Of a stretch of 64,000 nt of DNA, positions 17,084-25,780 are shown piece after piece (position 1 is the first letter of the stretch; each line of letters begins with the position of its first letter). The notes under the pieces are model-generated. The model saw nothing but the letters and a program-made list of their open reading frames with translations. It did no database searches and was not told the DNA's origin. This DNA comes from Amycolatopsis nalaikhensis (GTDB lineage: Bacteria > Actinomycetota > Actinomycetes > Mycobacteriales > Pseudonocardiaceae): the NCBI RefSeq assembly GCF_030264295.1, contig NZ_CP127173.1, forward strand, positions 2,301,501 through 2,365,500, read 5' to 3'. Position numbers and translations under genes: made by a program.

Positions 17084-17119
17084 GGCAGTAACCGCACTCG
17101 CGCGGGAAGGAGACAGCAC

Positions 17120-18502
17120 ATGCTGGACGTGCAGGTGATCGAGACATCGTCACTGGGAGACCGCAGCTACCTCGCCCACGACGGCGAGTCCGCCGTCGTG
17201 GTGGATCCGCAGCGCGACATCGACCGGATCGTCGCCCTGGCAGGCCGGCTGGGCGTGCGGATCGAGTGGGTACTGGAAACCCACGTGCACAACGACTACG
17301 TCTCCGGCGGGCTGCAGCTGGCCCGGCTGACCGGCGCCCGCTACGGGATCGCCGCGGCCGACGAGGTGCCCTACGACCGGGTGCCGCTGCACGACGGGGA
17401 CGTGCTGGAAGTGTCGGCGCGGATGCGGATCCGGCCGGTCGCGACGCCGGGCCACACCTTCCACCACCTCTCCTACCTCCTCGACGGTCCCACCGGGCCC
17501 GAGGGGGTCTTCACCGGCGGCTCGCTGCTGCTGGGCACCACCGGCCGCACGGACCTGCTCGGCCAGGACCACGCGCACGAACTGGCCCGCCGGCAGCGGA
17601 CCTCCGCGCAGCGGCTGGCACAGCTGCTGCCGGACGGGGCGAACGTGTGGCCCACCCACGGGTTCGGCAGCTTCTGCTCGGCCACCCAGGCCGACGGGGA
17701 CGCCTCCACCATCGGCCGGGAGAAGCAGCTCAACCCGGCCCTGACCCTGGCCGAGGCCGAGTTCGTCGAACAGACCCTCGCCGGCCTGGACGCCTACCCC
17801 GCCTACTACGCCCACATGGGTGCGCGCAACACCGCCGGACCCGGCCCGATCGACCTCACCCCCGTCCGCACCGCCGACCCCGCCGAGCTGCGGCGCCGGG
17901 TCGACGCCCAGGAATGGGTCGTCGACCTGCGCTCCCGCAAAGCCTTCGTGCACTCGCACCTGGCCGGCACGATCAGCCTCGGACTGGACGGGCCGATGGC
18001 CACGTGGCTGGGCTGGCTCATCGACTGGGGCGCGCCGATCACCCTGCTCGGCGACACCCCTGAGCAGGTCACCCAGGCGCAGCGGGAACTCGCGCGCATC
18101 GGCATCGACCGGCCCGCCGCCGCGGCCACCGGCGACCCCGCCCAGTGGGCCGGTGGCCGCCACGAGCAGGTCACCACCATGGTGACCGCGTCGTTCACCG
18201 ACCTCGCCCACGCCCTGCGGCACGGCCACGCCGACCACCTGCCCGCCCCGACCGTGGTGCTCGATGTGCGGCTGGCCCACGAGTGGCGCGACTCCCACGT
18301 GCGGGGCGCCGTGCACATCCCGCTGCCCGAGCTCCCGCACCGGCTCGACGAGGTGCCCGCTGGCCCGGTGTGGGTGCACTGCGGCAGCGGCTACCGCGCC
18401 GCCGCCGCGGCATCCTTGCTCGCCCGCGCGGGCCGCGCGGTGGTGCTGGTCGACGACGCCTTCGCCGACGCCGCCGACGCCGGCGTCCCCATGGCGGCCT
18501 GA
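17120..18502 (+). CDS. CstB-like persulfide dioxygenase-sulfurtransferase
   Basis: A 460-aa fusion: an N-terminal metallo-beta-lactamase fold (ETHVHNDYVSG, ATPGHTFHHLSYLL, FTGGSLLLGTTGRTDLLG, WPTHGFGSFC), a middle degenerate rhodanese without the catalytic Cys (residues about 255-340) and a C-terminal rhodanese with loop VHCGSGYRAA. In CstB this arrangement oxidises low-molecular-weight persulfides to thiosulfate. GAAGGAGAC precedes the ATG. It lies between the rhodanese and a TauE/SafE exporter in the CstR-like operon. It is a paralogue of the enzyme at 4061-5440, which is controlled by a different sensor. Confidence 0.88.
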   Translation: MLDVQVIETSSLGDRSYLAHDGESAVVVDPQRDIDRIVALAGRLGVRIEWVLETHVHNDYVSGGLQLARLTGARYGIAAADEVPYDRVPLHDGDVLEVSARMRIRPVATPGHTFHHLSYLLDGPTGPEGVFTGGSLLLGTTGRTDLLGQDHAHELARRQRTSAQRLAQLLPDGANVWPTHGFGSFCSATQADGDASTIGREKQLNPALTLAEAEFVEQTLAGLDAYPAYYAHMGARNTAGPGPIDLTPVRTADPAELRRRVDAQEWVVDLRSRKAFVHSHLAGTISLGLDGPMATWLGWLIDWGAPITLLGDTPEQVTQAQRELARIGIDRPAAAATGDPAQWAGGRHEQVTTMVTASFTDLAHALRHGHADHLPAPTVVLDVRLAHEWRDSHVRGAVHIPLPELPHRLDEVPAGPVWVHCGSGYRAAAAASLLARAGRAVVLVDDAFADAADAGVPMAA

Positions 18503-18505
18503 CCG

Positions 18506-19294
18506 ATGCTGGTGGCCGCCGCCCTGGCCGGGCTGCTGATCGGGTTCGCGCTCGGACTGCTCGGCGCGGGCGGGTCGATCCTGGCCGTGCCCGCTCTCGT
18601 CTACGCCGCCGGGCAGCCACTCGCCTCCGCGATCCCGGCCTCCTTGCTGATCGTCGGCGTATCCTCGGCCGCGGCGGTGATCCCGCGGCTGCGGGCCGGC
18701 ACTGTGCGCTGGCCGGTCGCGCTGGTCTTCGGCGCCGCCGGTGTTCCCGCCGCCTTCGCGGGGACGGCTCTGGGGCGTCTGGTGCCGCCGCGGTTCCTGC
18801 TGCTCGGGTTCGCCGTCCTGATGGCCGTGGTCGCCGTCCGGATGCTCCGCGAACCCACCGGCACCGGTGGAGCGGCGTGCCGGACCAGCGGCGGCCGGGT
18901 CGACTGGCGGGCGTGCCTGCCCAAGGCCCTCGCCGCCGGGCTCATCGTCGGGCTGCTGACCGGGCTGTTCGGCGTGGGCGGCGGGTTCCTCATCGTGCCC
19001 GCCCTGACTCTGCTGCTCGGTCTGGACGCCGGCGAAGCGGTCGCCACGTCGCTGGTCATCATCGTGCTCAACTCCGCCGCCGGGCTCGCCGCCCACGCCG
19101 GCGCGCCCCTCGATTGGACCACCACCGGCGTCTTCGGCGCCGCCGCCGTCCTGACCGCGCTGGCCGGTGGCCGGCTGGCCCGGCGGCTACCCGTCCGGAC
19201 CATCCGCCGCGGCTTCGCCTACCTCGTCCTGGTCATCGCCGCGGCCATCGCTGTCACCGCCATCGTCGCGCCGGCCACCCTGCCCACCCGCTGA
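18506..19294 (+). CDS. TauE/SafE-family anion exporter
   Basis: A 262-aa membrane protein with about eight helices and the duplicated family motif: LGAGGSILAVPALVYAAG near residue 20 and FGVGGGFLIVPALTLLLG near residue 160. TauE/SafE proteins export sulfite, sulfoacetate or related anions. It begins three bases after the CstB-like stop and so would export the oxidised sulfur product of that enzyme. It is the last gene of the operon; a stem-loop lies 190 bases downstream. Confidence 0.88.
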   Translation: MLVAAALAGLLIGFALGLLGAGGSILAVPALVYAAGQPLASAIPASLLIVGVSSAAAVIPRLRAGTVRWPVALVFGAAGVPAAFAGTALGRLVPPRFLLLGFAVLMAVVAVRMLREPTGTGGAACRTSGGRVDWRACLPKALAAGLIVGLLTGLFGVGGGFLIVPALTLLLGLDAGEAVATSLVIIVLNSAAGLAAHAGAPLDWTTTGVFGAAAVLTALAGGRLARRLPVRTIRRGFAYLVLVIAAAIAVTAIVAPATLPTR

Positions 19295-19485
19295 CGGCAC
19301 CTGTCCGCCGCAAAGAGCGGGTGCCCCGGCCGACTGCCTGCAGCGCAGAAACGCGAATCTGCCCCCGAGGAAGTGTTGCCTGGGTAAAGGAAACGGGACC
19401 GTTCTCAGGATATTGCCGGCCCGGGCCTGCGCCCCTTTCGTTCCAGTTGCGACGAAGCAGGTGTCCCGAGGCCGTTCGTGACCGT

Positions 19486-19521
19486 GGCCCGTGCGTGCTC
19501 GTCACCAAGCGCGCACGGGCC
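19486..19521. terminator. Bidirectional stem-loop between convergent operons
   Basis: GGCCCGTGCG and CGCACGGGCC form a perfect 10-bp stem, with further partial pairing (TGC/GCG) inside. It stands ten bases beyond the stop of the minus-strand binding-protein gene and can also end transcripts from the tauE side. The rest of 19295-19530 shows nothing recognisable. Confidence 0.65.
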
Positions 19522-19530
19522 GAACGCGTG

Positions 19531-20577
19531 TCACTTGAGGGTCTGGTTGGCCTTCGCTGCGAAGTCGTTGGTGTAGGTCTTGGCCAGGTCGATCGTGTGC
19601 CCCTTGACGTCGGGGTTGAAGGCGGAAAGCACGTTGAGCACCGTCTGCGGGCCGTCCGCGGGCATCAGGCCATCGGTGGTGTAGATGCCCTTCTCGCTCT
19701 TCAGCGCGGCAACGTAGGCGGCCTTGCCGACGCCCTTGTAGTAGTCGGCCGGCATCTTGTCGGCGATCTCTTCGGGTGTGTGGGTGCTGATCCAGTGCAT
19801 GGTCTCGACGTAGGCGTTGGCGAGCTTCTGCACGATGTCGGCGTGCTTGGTGACGTAGTCGGTGCTCATGTACAGCGATGACGCCGGGTAGACGCCGCCG
19901 AGAGCGGCGCGAGCGCCGTCGGCGGTGCGCGTGTCGAGGAGGATCTTCGCCTGGCCGCTGTTCAGCAAGGCGGAGACCGTGGGTTCGGTCGTCATGCCGC
20001 AGTCGATGTTCTTGTGCTGCATGGCGGCGATGAACGTGTTGCCGGCCTGGACGCCGCTCTCGTGGATCTGGTCGACCGGAACGCCGTTGCGGACGGCGAG
20101 GTAGCGGGTGAGGAAGTCGGTGGACGAGCCGATGTCGGTCACCCCGAGGCTGCGGCCCTTCCAATCGGCCGGTGACTTGATCTGGCCTGCGACGTCGGAC
20201 CGGCACAGCTCCACTTCGCCGGGCACCTGCAGCATCTGCACCACCGCTTCGGTGGCCTTGCCCTTGCCCTGCAGGTCGATGTTGTGGTCGTAGAAGCCGA
20301 CCACGCCGTCGATCTTGCCGGCGATCATGTCGTTTTCGGCGTTGACCCCGGCCGGTTCGTCCTCGAGGTGGACTTCGAGGCCTTGCTGCTGGTAGTAGCC
20401 GAGTTGCTGGGCGAGCATCGCGGGCAGGTAGATCTGCTTGTCCAGGCCGCCGACCATGATCGTCACGACGGGCTGGCCCTGGGCGTTGCTGGTGGAGCCG
20501 GGCGAGCTGCCGCACGCGGTCAGGGACACCGCGAGCGCGGCGCCCGCCGAGAGGGCGAGCAGTTTTCGGGACACCAT
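19531..20577 (-). CDS. ABC importer substrate-binding lipoprotein, NMT1/THI5-like
   Basis: A 348-aa lipoprotein: basic start MVSRKLLALSAG, hydrophobic core and lipobox LTAC at about residue 22, then an NMT1/SsuA-type periplasmic-binding fold (KQIYLPAMLAQQLGYYQQQG, FYDHNIDLQGKGK, GVTDIGSSTDFLTRYL, DCGMTTEPTVSALL). GGAGT lies upstream of the ATG. It is third in the order ATPase-permease-binding protein. Relatives bind sulfonates, nitrate, thiamine precursors or aromatic acids; the ligand cannot be decided. The nearby CitA/CitB-type system might respond to the same compound. Confidence 0.85.
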   Translation of the reverse strand: MVSRKLLALSAGAALAVSLTACGSSPGSTSNAQGQPVVTIMVGGLDKQIYLPAMLAQQLGYYQQQGLEVHLEDEPAGVNAENDMIAGKIDGVVGFYDHNIDLQGKGKATEAVVQMLQVPGEVELCRSDVAGQIKSPADWKGRSLGVTDIGSSTDFLTRYLAVRNGVPVDQIHESGVQAGNTFIAAMQHKNIDCGMTTEPTVSALLNSGQAKILLDTRTADGARAALGGVYPASSLYMSTDYVTKHADIVQKLANAYVETMHWISTHTPEEIADKMPADYYKGVGKAAYVAALKSEKGIYTTDGLMPADGPQTVLNVLSAFNPDVKGHTIDLAKTYTNDFAAKANQTLK

Positions 20578-20615
20578 GAGGGGAACTCCTTCGTTCACAG
20601 CGGGGTTTCGGAGAT

Positions 20616-21497
20616 TCAGAGTCCGGCCGCGTCGGTGGACAGCGCCGGGGGCCGCCAGGACAGCAGGCGGTTTTCCAGGAGGGTGATGAGTCCTTCGGCG
20701 ATCAGTGCCACGACGGCGATGATCAGCATGGCCGCGAAGACGCCGTTGGGGTTGAAGGTGCCTTGGGCCTGCCGGATCAGCAGGCCCAGCCCCTGGTCCG
20801 CGCCGAGGAACTCCCCGACGATCGCGCCGATCAGCGCGAAGCCGAAGCTGACGTGCATGCTCGCGATGATCCAGGTGACCGCCGAGGGCAGCACCACCTG
20901 ACGCGTGACCTGACCGCGCGAGGCGCCCAGGATCCGCACGTTGGCGATGAGGTTGCGGTCGACCTCGCGGGCGCCCTGGAAGGCGTTGAAGAACACCGCG
21001 AAGAACACCAGGACCACGGCCAGCATGACCTTCGAGCTCAGGCCGAGACCCAGCCACACCACGAAGATCGAGCCGAGCACGATCCGCGGGATCGAGTTCA
21101 TGATCTTGATGTAGGGGCCGAAGATGTCCGCGAGAACTCGGATCCGCCCCAGGGCGATGCCGAGCACGATGCCGAACACGACACCGATCACGAAGCCGAG
21201 GATGGCTTCTTCCAGGGTGACCCACGCCTGGGTCCACAACGGACCGACGGAGGTGCCGTGCTGGGCCCAGTCGACGATCTGGGCGACCACCTGGCTGGGC
21301 TGGCCGAAGAAGAACGGGTCGACGATCCCGGCCCCGGCCGCGAGCTGCCAGCCGCCGACCACGATGACGGCGACGGCGAGCCTGGCGGAGTAGACGAACC
21401 AGCGGCGCCGGGTAGCGGCGGCCTTCCTGGCGTTGGTCACCGTGTTCTTCACGATCGGTTCGGCGATGTTCATCGTGTCCCTCTCGGCGGTGGTCAT
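20616..21497 (-). CDS. ABC importer permease, SsuC/TauC-like
   Basis: A 293-aa BPD_transp_1-type permease with about six helices; the coupling-loop motif reads EVDRNLIANVRILGASRGQV. The ATG giving MTTAERD overlaps the corrected stop of the ATPase gene (ATGA), which fixes this start; MNIAEPIVK eight codons later is an alternative. Because of a one-base insertion in the ATPase gene the two genes appear as one open frame, but they are separate proteins. The partner binding protein is 38 bases downstream. Confidence 0.85.
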   Translation of the reverse strand: MTTAERDTMNIAEPIVKNTVTNARKAAATRRRWFVYSARLAVAVIVVGGWQLAAGAGIVDPFFFGQPSQVVAQIVDWAQHGTSVGPLWTQAWVTLEEAILGFVIGVVFGIVLGIALGRIRVLADIFGPYIKIMNSIPRIVLGSIFVVWLGLGLSSKVMLAVVLVFFAVFFNAFQGAREVDRNLIANVRILGASRGQVTRQVVLPSAVTWIIASMHVSFGFALIGAIVGEFLGADQGLGLLIRQAQGTFNPNGVFAAMLIIAVVALIAEGLITLLENRLLSWRPPALSTDAAGL

Positions 21498-22304
21498 GCC
21501 GCGCTCGTCTGCCGCTGGTAGGCCAGCTGGACCTCGTCGCGCAGGGACTCCCAGATCCGCTGGTAGAGCCTCGACGAAATGCGCGTCGAAGCGGATCTCC
21601 TGCACGGTGCGCGGCCGTGGCAGGTCAACCGGGAACACCGCCTTGACCGTGGCCGGCCCGGCGGTCAGCACGACGACCTTGTCGGCGAGCGCGATCGCTT
21701 CTTCCAGGTCGTGGGTGACGAACACGACCGACGGCCGCGTCAGCTCCCACAGCGCGAGCAGCTCGTCGGACATGATCGAGCGGGTCTGCACGTCCAGCGC
21801 GGAAAACGGCTCGTCCATCAGCAGAATGCGCGGCTCGTTGATCAGGCTCTGGGCCAGCGCGACCCGCTTGCGCATGCCACCGGAAAGCTGGTGGGGATAG
21901 CGGTCCTCGAAGCCGGACAACCCGACGCGGCGCAGCCAGTCCCGGGCCCGCGCATGGGCGTCCTTCTTGGACACACCGTGGAACAGCGGTCCGGCGGCCA
22001 CGTTCGCCAGCACGCTCTTCCACGGCAGCACCGCGTCGTTCTGGAACACGAACCCGATCCCGTCGCCGATACCGGTGACCGGCGCGCCGTCCACCAGAAC
22101 CTGCCCCTCGGTAACGCCTTCGAGACCGGAGATCAGGGTCAGCGTGGTCGACTTGCCGCAGCCGGTCGGCCCGACCACGGCGCAGAACTCCCCGGCGCCG
22201 ATCTCCAGGTCGAGGTCCCGCAGCGCGGTGTAGTCGTCGCCGGCCGGAGTCGCGAACCGCTTGGTGACGTCCCGCAGCACGATCGCGGGTGGTGAGCTGG
22301 TCAT
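21494..22304 (-). pseudogene. ABC importer ATPase, SsuB/TauB-like, frameshifted near the 3' end
   Basis: The ATPase is intact to residue about 244: Walker A VVGPTGCGKST, Q-loop FVFQNDAVLPW, signature HQLSGGMRKRVALA, Walker B RILLMDEPFSALD and H-loop VFVTHDLEEA. Then the frame breaks at plus-strand GAGCCTC (21566-21572). Removing one base gives HFVE-LYQRIWESLRDEVQLAYQ, the normal family ending, a stop overlapping the permease start and an exact 269-aa protein. As sequenced, the frame reads through the permease as a false 562-aa fusion. It may be a sequencing error or a real fusion-generating mutation. The catalytic core is unaffected. Confidence 0.85.
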
Positions 22305-22492
22305 CGATCACTCCTTCATGGATGACCGGTCACGCTAGGCAGCGACAGCCGGCCTCGACAGCCTTGTGCTGCTTTGCCGGATAAACAGCGAAAGTGCAGG
22401 TTCTGCTCGTTCTGCTCGGTCCACGCCTGGAGCGAACGGGTCCGATGAGGGACACTCACCTGGTCCAACGGGGGTCACGGAGAGGAACCGCG

Positions 22493-24079
22493 GTGCGCCG
22501 ACCCCACACGCTGTCGTCTCTGATCCTGACGTACGTGCTCGTCATCCTGGTCGTCACGATGGGCCTCGGTTTCGGTCTCTACACCCGGGTCAGCGGCCGC
22601 TTCCTCGACGAGGACACCGAGCGCCAAGCGCTCGCGATCGCCCAGTCCGTCGCCGCCGACGAAGGCATCCGCACCGCGCTCGCCGCCGGCGACCCCGGCC
22701 ACGAAGTGGCCCGGCTGGCCGAGCGGGTCCGCGCCGCCGACGACGCCGCCTACGTGGTGGTGGTCGACCGCGCCGGGGTCCGCCACTCCCACCCCAATCC
22801 CGCGCTCATCGGACAGCTCCTCGACAACCCGGCGAGCGCGCTGGACGGGCAGACCCACGTCGGCATCGACCAGGGCAGCCTCGGTCCGTCCGCCAACGGC
22901 AAGGCCCCCCTGCGCGCCGCCGACGGCACACTGCTCGGCGCGGTCTCCGTCGGAATCCTGGAAAGCACGGTGTCACGCCGGCTGTGGTCGGAGATCCCGC
23001 TGCTGGCGCTCTACACCGGCGGCGCGCTCGCGGTCGGCGTGGTGGTATCGCTGTTCCTGGCGCGCCGGCTCAAGCGCATGACCTTCGGCCTCGAACTCGA
23101 CGACCTGGCCGGGTTGCTGCAGGAACGGGAGGCGATGCTGCACGGAATCCGTGAGGGAGTCGTCGCCTTCGACCCGCACGGGCGGCTCAGCGTGATCAAC
23201 GACGAGGCCAGGCGGCTGCTGGAGCTCCGGCACGCCACGATCGGTGTCACCCTCGACGACCTGCTGCCCGACGGCCGGTTGCGCGACGTGCTGGCCGGCA
23301 CCGACGCCGGAGCCGACCAGGTCGTGCTGACCGACGAGTTCCTGCTGGTGGTCAACCGGATGCCGGTCCGGCTCGGCGGGCGGGACGTCGGTTCCGTGGT
23401 GACCTTGCGAGACCGCACCGAGCTGGAAGGCCTGCTGCGCGAACTCGACAGCGTCACCGGGCTGACCGACGCGCTGCGCGCCCAGCAGCACGAGTTTTCG
23501 AACCGGCTGCACGTGCTGTCGGTGCTCGTCGGCATGGGCGAGCACGAAGAGGCGATGTCCTACCTGGACGAGCTCACGACGACCAGCACCGGTCAGGCGG
23601 AACAGCTGCGAGCCCAGATCACCCCCGCCGCGCTGGCCGCGCTGCTGCTCGCCAAGATCACCATCGCCGCCGAGCGGGACATTCTCCTCACCGTGGCAGG
23701 GGACTCCCGGCTGGAGAACCCCGGCCCCGACCCACGCGCGCTCCTGACGATCGTCGGCAACCTCGTCGACAACGCCCTGGACGCCGTGGCCGAGAGCCCA
23801 GCGCCGCGGCAGATCACCGTACGGCTCCGGGACGACGCCGACGTCATCACGATCGAGGTCACCGACACCGGTCCAGGGGTGGCCGCCGACGACACCGACC
23901 GCGTGTTCACCGACGGCTACACCACGAAACCGACACGTGCCGGGGTCCGCCGCGGGCTCGGGCTCGCTCTCGTGCACCGGTTGGTGACCCGGCTGGGCGG
24001 GACGATCACCTGCGCGCCTGGGCCCGGCGGCTCCTTTACCACGTGCCTGCCCGCCGCCCGGCCGGTGGTGCGGACGTGA
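22493..24079 (+). CDS. CitA/DctS-type sensor histidine kinase
   Basis: A 528-aa membrane kinase of the citrate/C4-dicarboxylate family. It has an N-terminal helix (LILTYVLVILVVTMGLG), an extracytoplasmic PDC-like sensor (about 40-175), a second helix (about 178-200), a PAS domain (about 215-310), the family's phospho-acceptor region QQHEFSNRLHVLSVL and an HATPase with NLVDNALDAV and GLGLALVHRLV. The GTG start is six bases from GAGAGGA; ATG 22445 is a longer option. The stop overlaps the response regulator. It is divergent from an NMT1-type importer, with 188 bases between them, which it may regulate. Confidence 0.88.
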   Translation: MRRPHTLSSLILTYVLVILVVTMGLGFGLYTRVSGRFLDEDTERQALAIAQSVAADEGIRTALAAGDPGHEVARLAERVRAADDAAYVVVVDRAGVRHSHPNPALIGQLLDNPASALDGQTHVGIDQGSLGPSANGKAPLRAADGTLLGAVSVGILESTVSRRLWSEIPLLALYTGGALAVGVVVSLFLARRLKRMTFGLELDDLAGLLQEREAMLHGIREGVVAFDPHGRLSVINDEARRLLELRHATIGVTLDDLLPDGRLRDVLAGTDAGADQVVLTDEFLLVVNRMPVRLGGRDVGSVVTLRDRTELEGLLRELDSVTGLTDALRAQQHEFSNRLHVLSVLVGMGEHEEAMSYLDELTTTSTGQAEQLRAQITPAALAALLLAKITIAAERDILLTVAGDSRLENPGPDPRALLTIVGNLVDNALDAVAESPAPRQITVRLRDDADVITIEVTDTGPGVAADDTDRVFTDGYTTKPTRAGVRRGLGLALVHRLVTRLGGTITCAPGPGGSFTTCLPAARPVVRT

Positions 24080-24750
24080 TCAGGACGTTGATCGTCGACG
24101 ACGACTACCGGATCGCGAAGGCGCACTCGTCGAGCATCCGCCGGATCGACCCCTTCGTCCCCGTCGGCGAAGCTCATTCACTCGCCGAGGCACGGGCGAT
24201 GGTGCGGACCGTACAGCCCGACTTGCTGCTGCTCGATCTCTACCTGCCCGACGGCAACGGCCTGGATCTCATCAGCGGGCTGCGTGGCGCCGGCCAACCC
24301 GACTTCATCGTGATCACCGCGGCTCGCGACATCGACAGCGTGCGCCGAGCGATCCGCCTCGGCGCGGTGTACTACCTGGTGAAGCCGTTCGGCTTCGCGC
24401 AGCTGCGCGAAGAGCTGACCGCCTACCGGCGGCTGCGGGACGGGCTGAGCGAAGCCGAGGTCGCCAGCCAAGAGACCGTCGACGCGCTCTACGGCCTGCT
24501 GCGTGGTCCCGCGAACCGCGCCGGCGACCGGCGCCTGCCGACCACGATGGCCCAGGTCCTCAGCACGGTGCGCGAATCGGCCGAACCACTGCCGGCCACG
24601 GGGGTCGCCGAACGGCTCGGCATCAGCCGGGCGACCGCGCAACGCTACCTCGCCGACCTCGTCCGCCGAGACCTCATCGATCTTTCCCTCAACTACGGCA
24701 CCGCCGGCCGGCCCGAACACCGATACCACTCGACGGAGAAGAGACGGTGA
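24076..24750 (+). CDS. CitB/DctR-type response regulator
   Basis: A 224-aa regulator: a receiver with LIVDDDYRIAK, phospho-acceptor Asp in LLLDLYLPDGNGLDL and Lys in YYLVKPFGFAQL, then a C-terminal helix-turn-helix of the CitB type (TGVAERLGISRATAQRYLADL). The GTG start overlaps the kinase stop (GTGA). Such pairs usually activate uptake and catabolism of organic acids. The flanking ABC importer and the COG4705 membrane gene, 161 bases downstream, are candidate targets. Confidence 0.88.
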   Translation: MIRTLIVDDDYRIAKAHSSSIRRIDPFVPVGEAHSLAEARAMVRTVQPDLLLLDLYLPDGNGLDLISGLRGAGQPDFIVITAARDIDSVRRAIRLGAVYYLVKPFGFAQLREELTAYRRLRDGLSEAEVASQETVDALYGLLRGPANRAGDRRLPTTMAQVLSTVRESAEPLPATGVAERLGISRATAQRYLADLVRRDLIDLSLNYGTAGRPEHRYHSTEKRR

Positions 24751-24911
24751 ATCGCGGCCCGGCACTCGTCCGTTTTGTCTCCGCTGAGCGCAATTCGACT
24801 TCGGCGCCGGAAAACGTTCCGGAGTACGGTTAAGGTTCGGCAAAAATATTCTGACGAGGTGTTCATCAGATGGGCTGACGGACAGCCGGCAGAGGTGCGT
24901 GGCCCGCTTCA

Positions 24912-25673
24912 ATGGCGATCATGAACACCAAGCTTCCTGAGATCACGGTGGTCTTCTGGGTCATGAAGATCGCGGCCACGACCTTGGGCGAGACGGCCGG
25001 CGACCTGCTTGCCCAAACGCTGCAGGTGGGTTACCTCGTCAGTTCGATCGTCCTCATCGTGTTGTTCCTCGCGAGTCTCGTCACGCAGCTGGCCGTGAAG
25101 AGCTTCCATCCGCTGCTCTACTGGACGGTCATCCTGTCCACCAGTACCGCCGGCACCACCATGTCGGACTTCATGAACCGCACCGCCGGACTCGGCTACG
25201 CCACCGGCGCGCTGGTCCTGATCAGCGCACTCGGCACCGTGTTCGTCATCTGGAAGGCCAGCGGGCAGTCGTTCGACGTGCGGAAGATCGACACGTTCTC
25301 CGGCGAGCTCCTGTATTGGACGGCGATCCTGTTCTCCAACACCCTCGGCACTTCGCTCGGCGACTTCCTCGCCGACGACTCCGGCCTCGGCTTCGGCGCG
25401 ACCGCGCTCCTCATCAGCGGTGTGCTCGTGCTGGCCGTGGTGGCGATGAAGACGACTCGCGTTTCGCGGACGTTGCTGTTCTGGATCGCCTTCGTCCTGA
25501 CCCGGCCACTCGGTGCCTCGGCCGGGGACTTCGTCAGCAAGCCGGTCACCGACGGCGGCATGGGCTACGGCACCGCCGGTGCGTCCCTGTTGCTGTCCTC
25601 GACCTTGGCCGCGTTGATTCTCTACACCTCGTGGCAGAAACGACGTCAGCGGCTGCCGGAATATGCCCGGTGA
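24912..25673 (+). CDS. COG4705-type membrane protein with four internal repeats
   Basis: A 253-aa protein made almost entirely of membrane helices (about eight to nine). A short motif recurs four times at regular spacing: TTLGETAGD, STAGTTMSD, NTLGTSLGD and RPLGASAGD, each a small/Gly-rich turn ending in Asp. This suggests a four-fold repeat of a two-helix unit and a possible ion-binding role for the Asp residues. No good ribosome binding site is seen; ATG 24921 is an alternative start. A paralogue with an extra C-terminal domain is at 56239-57483. Function is unknown. The 161 bases upstream contain an A/T-rich TAAGGTTCGGCAAAAATATTC stretch that may hold its promoter. Confidence 0.75.
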   Translation: MAIMNTKLPEITVVFWVMKIAATTLGETAGDLLAQTLQVGYLVSSIVLIVLFLASLVTQLAVKSFHPLLYWTVILSTSTAGTTMSDFMNRTAGLGYATGALVLISALGTVFVIWKASGQSFDVRKIDTFSGELLYWTAILFSNTLGTSLGDFLADDSGLGFGATALLISGVLVLAVVAMKTTRVSRTLLFWIAFVLTRPLGASAGDFVSKPVTDGGMGYGTAGASLLLSSTLAALILYTSWQKRRQRLPEYAR

Positions 25674-25780
25674 TCTCCGGCGATGACGCGTGTCCCTCAG
25701 TTGAGTGAATCGAGCAGTTTTGCGGGGCGCTAACCCGGTGTTAGGTGGCCTTCCACCCGGACATTCCTACTCTCACGAGC

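Noticed and set aside
17150-19096. 648-codon minus-strand frame
   Set aside because: Antisense to the CstB-like and TauE genes; Gly/Gln/His-rich shadow with no domain.
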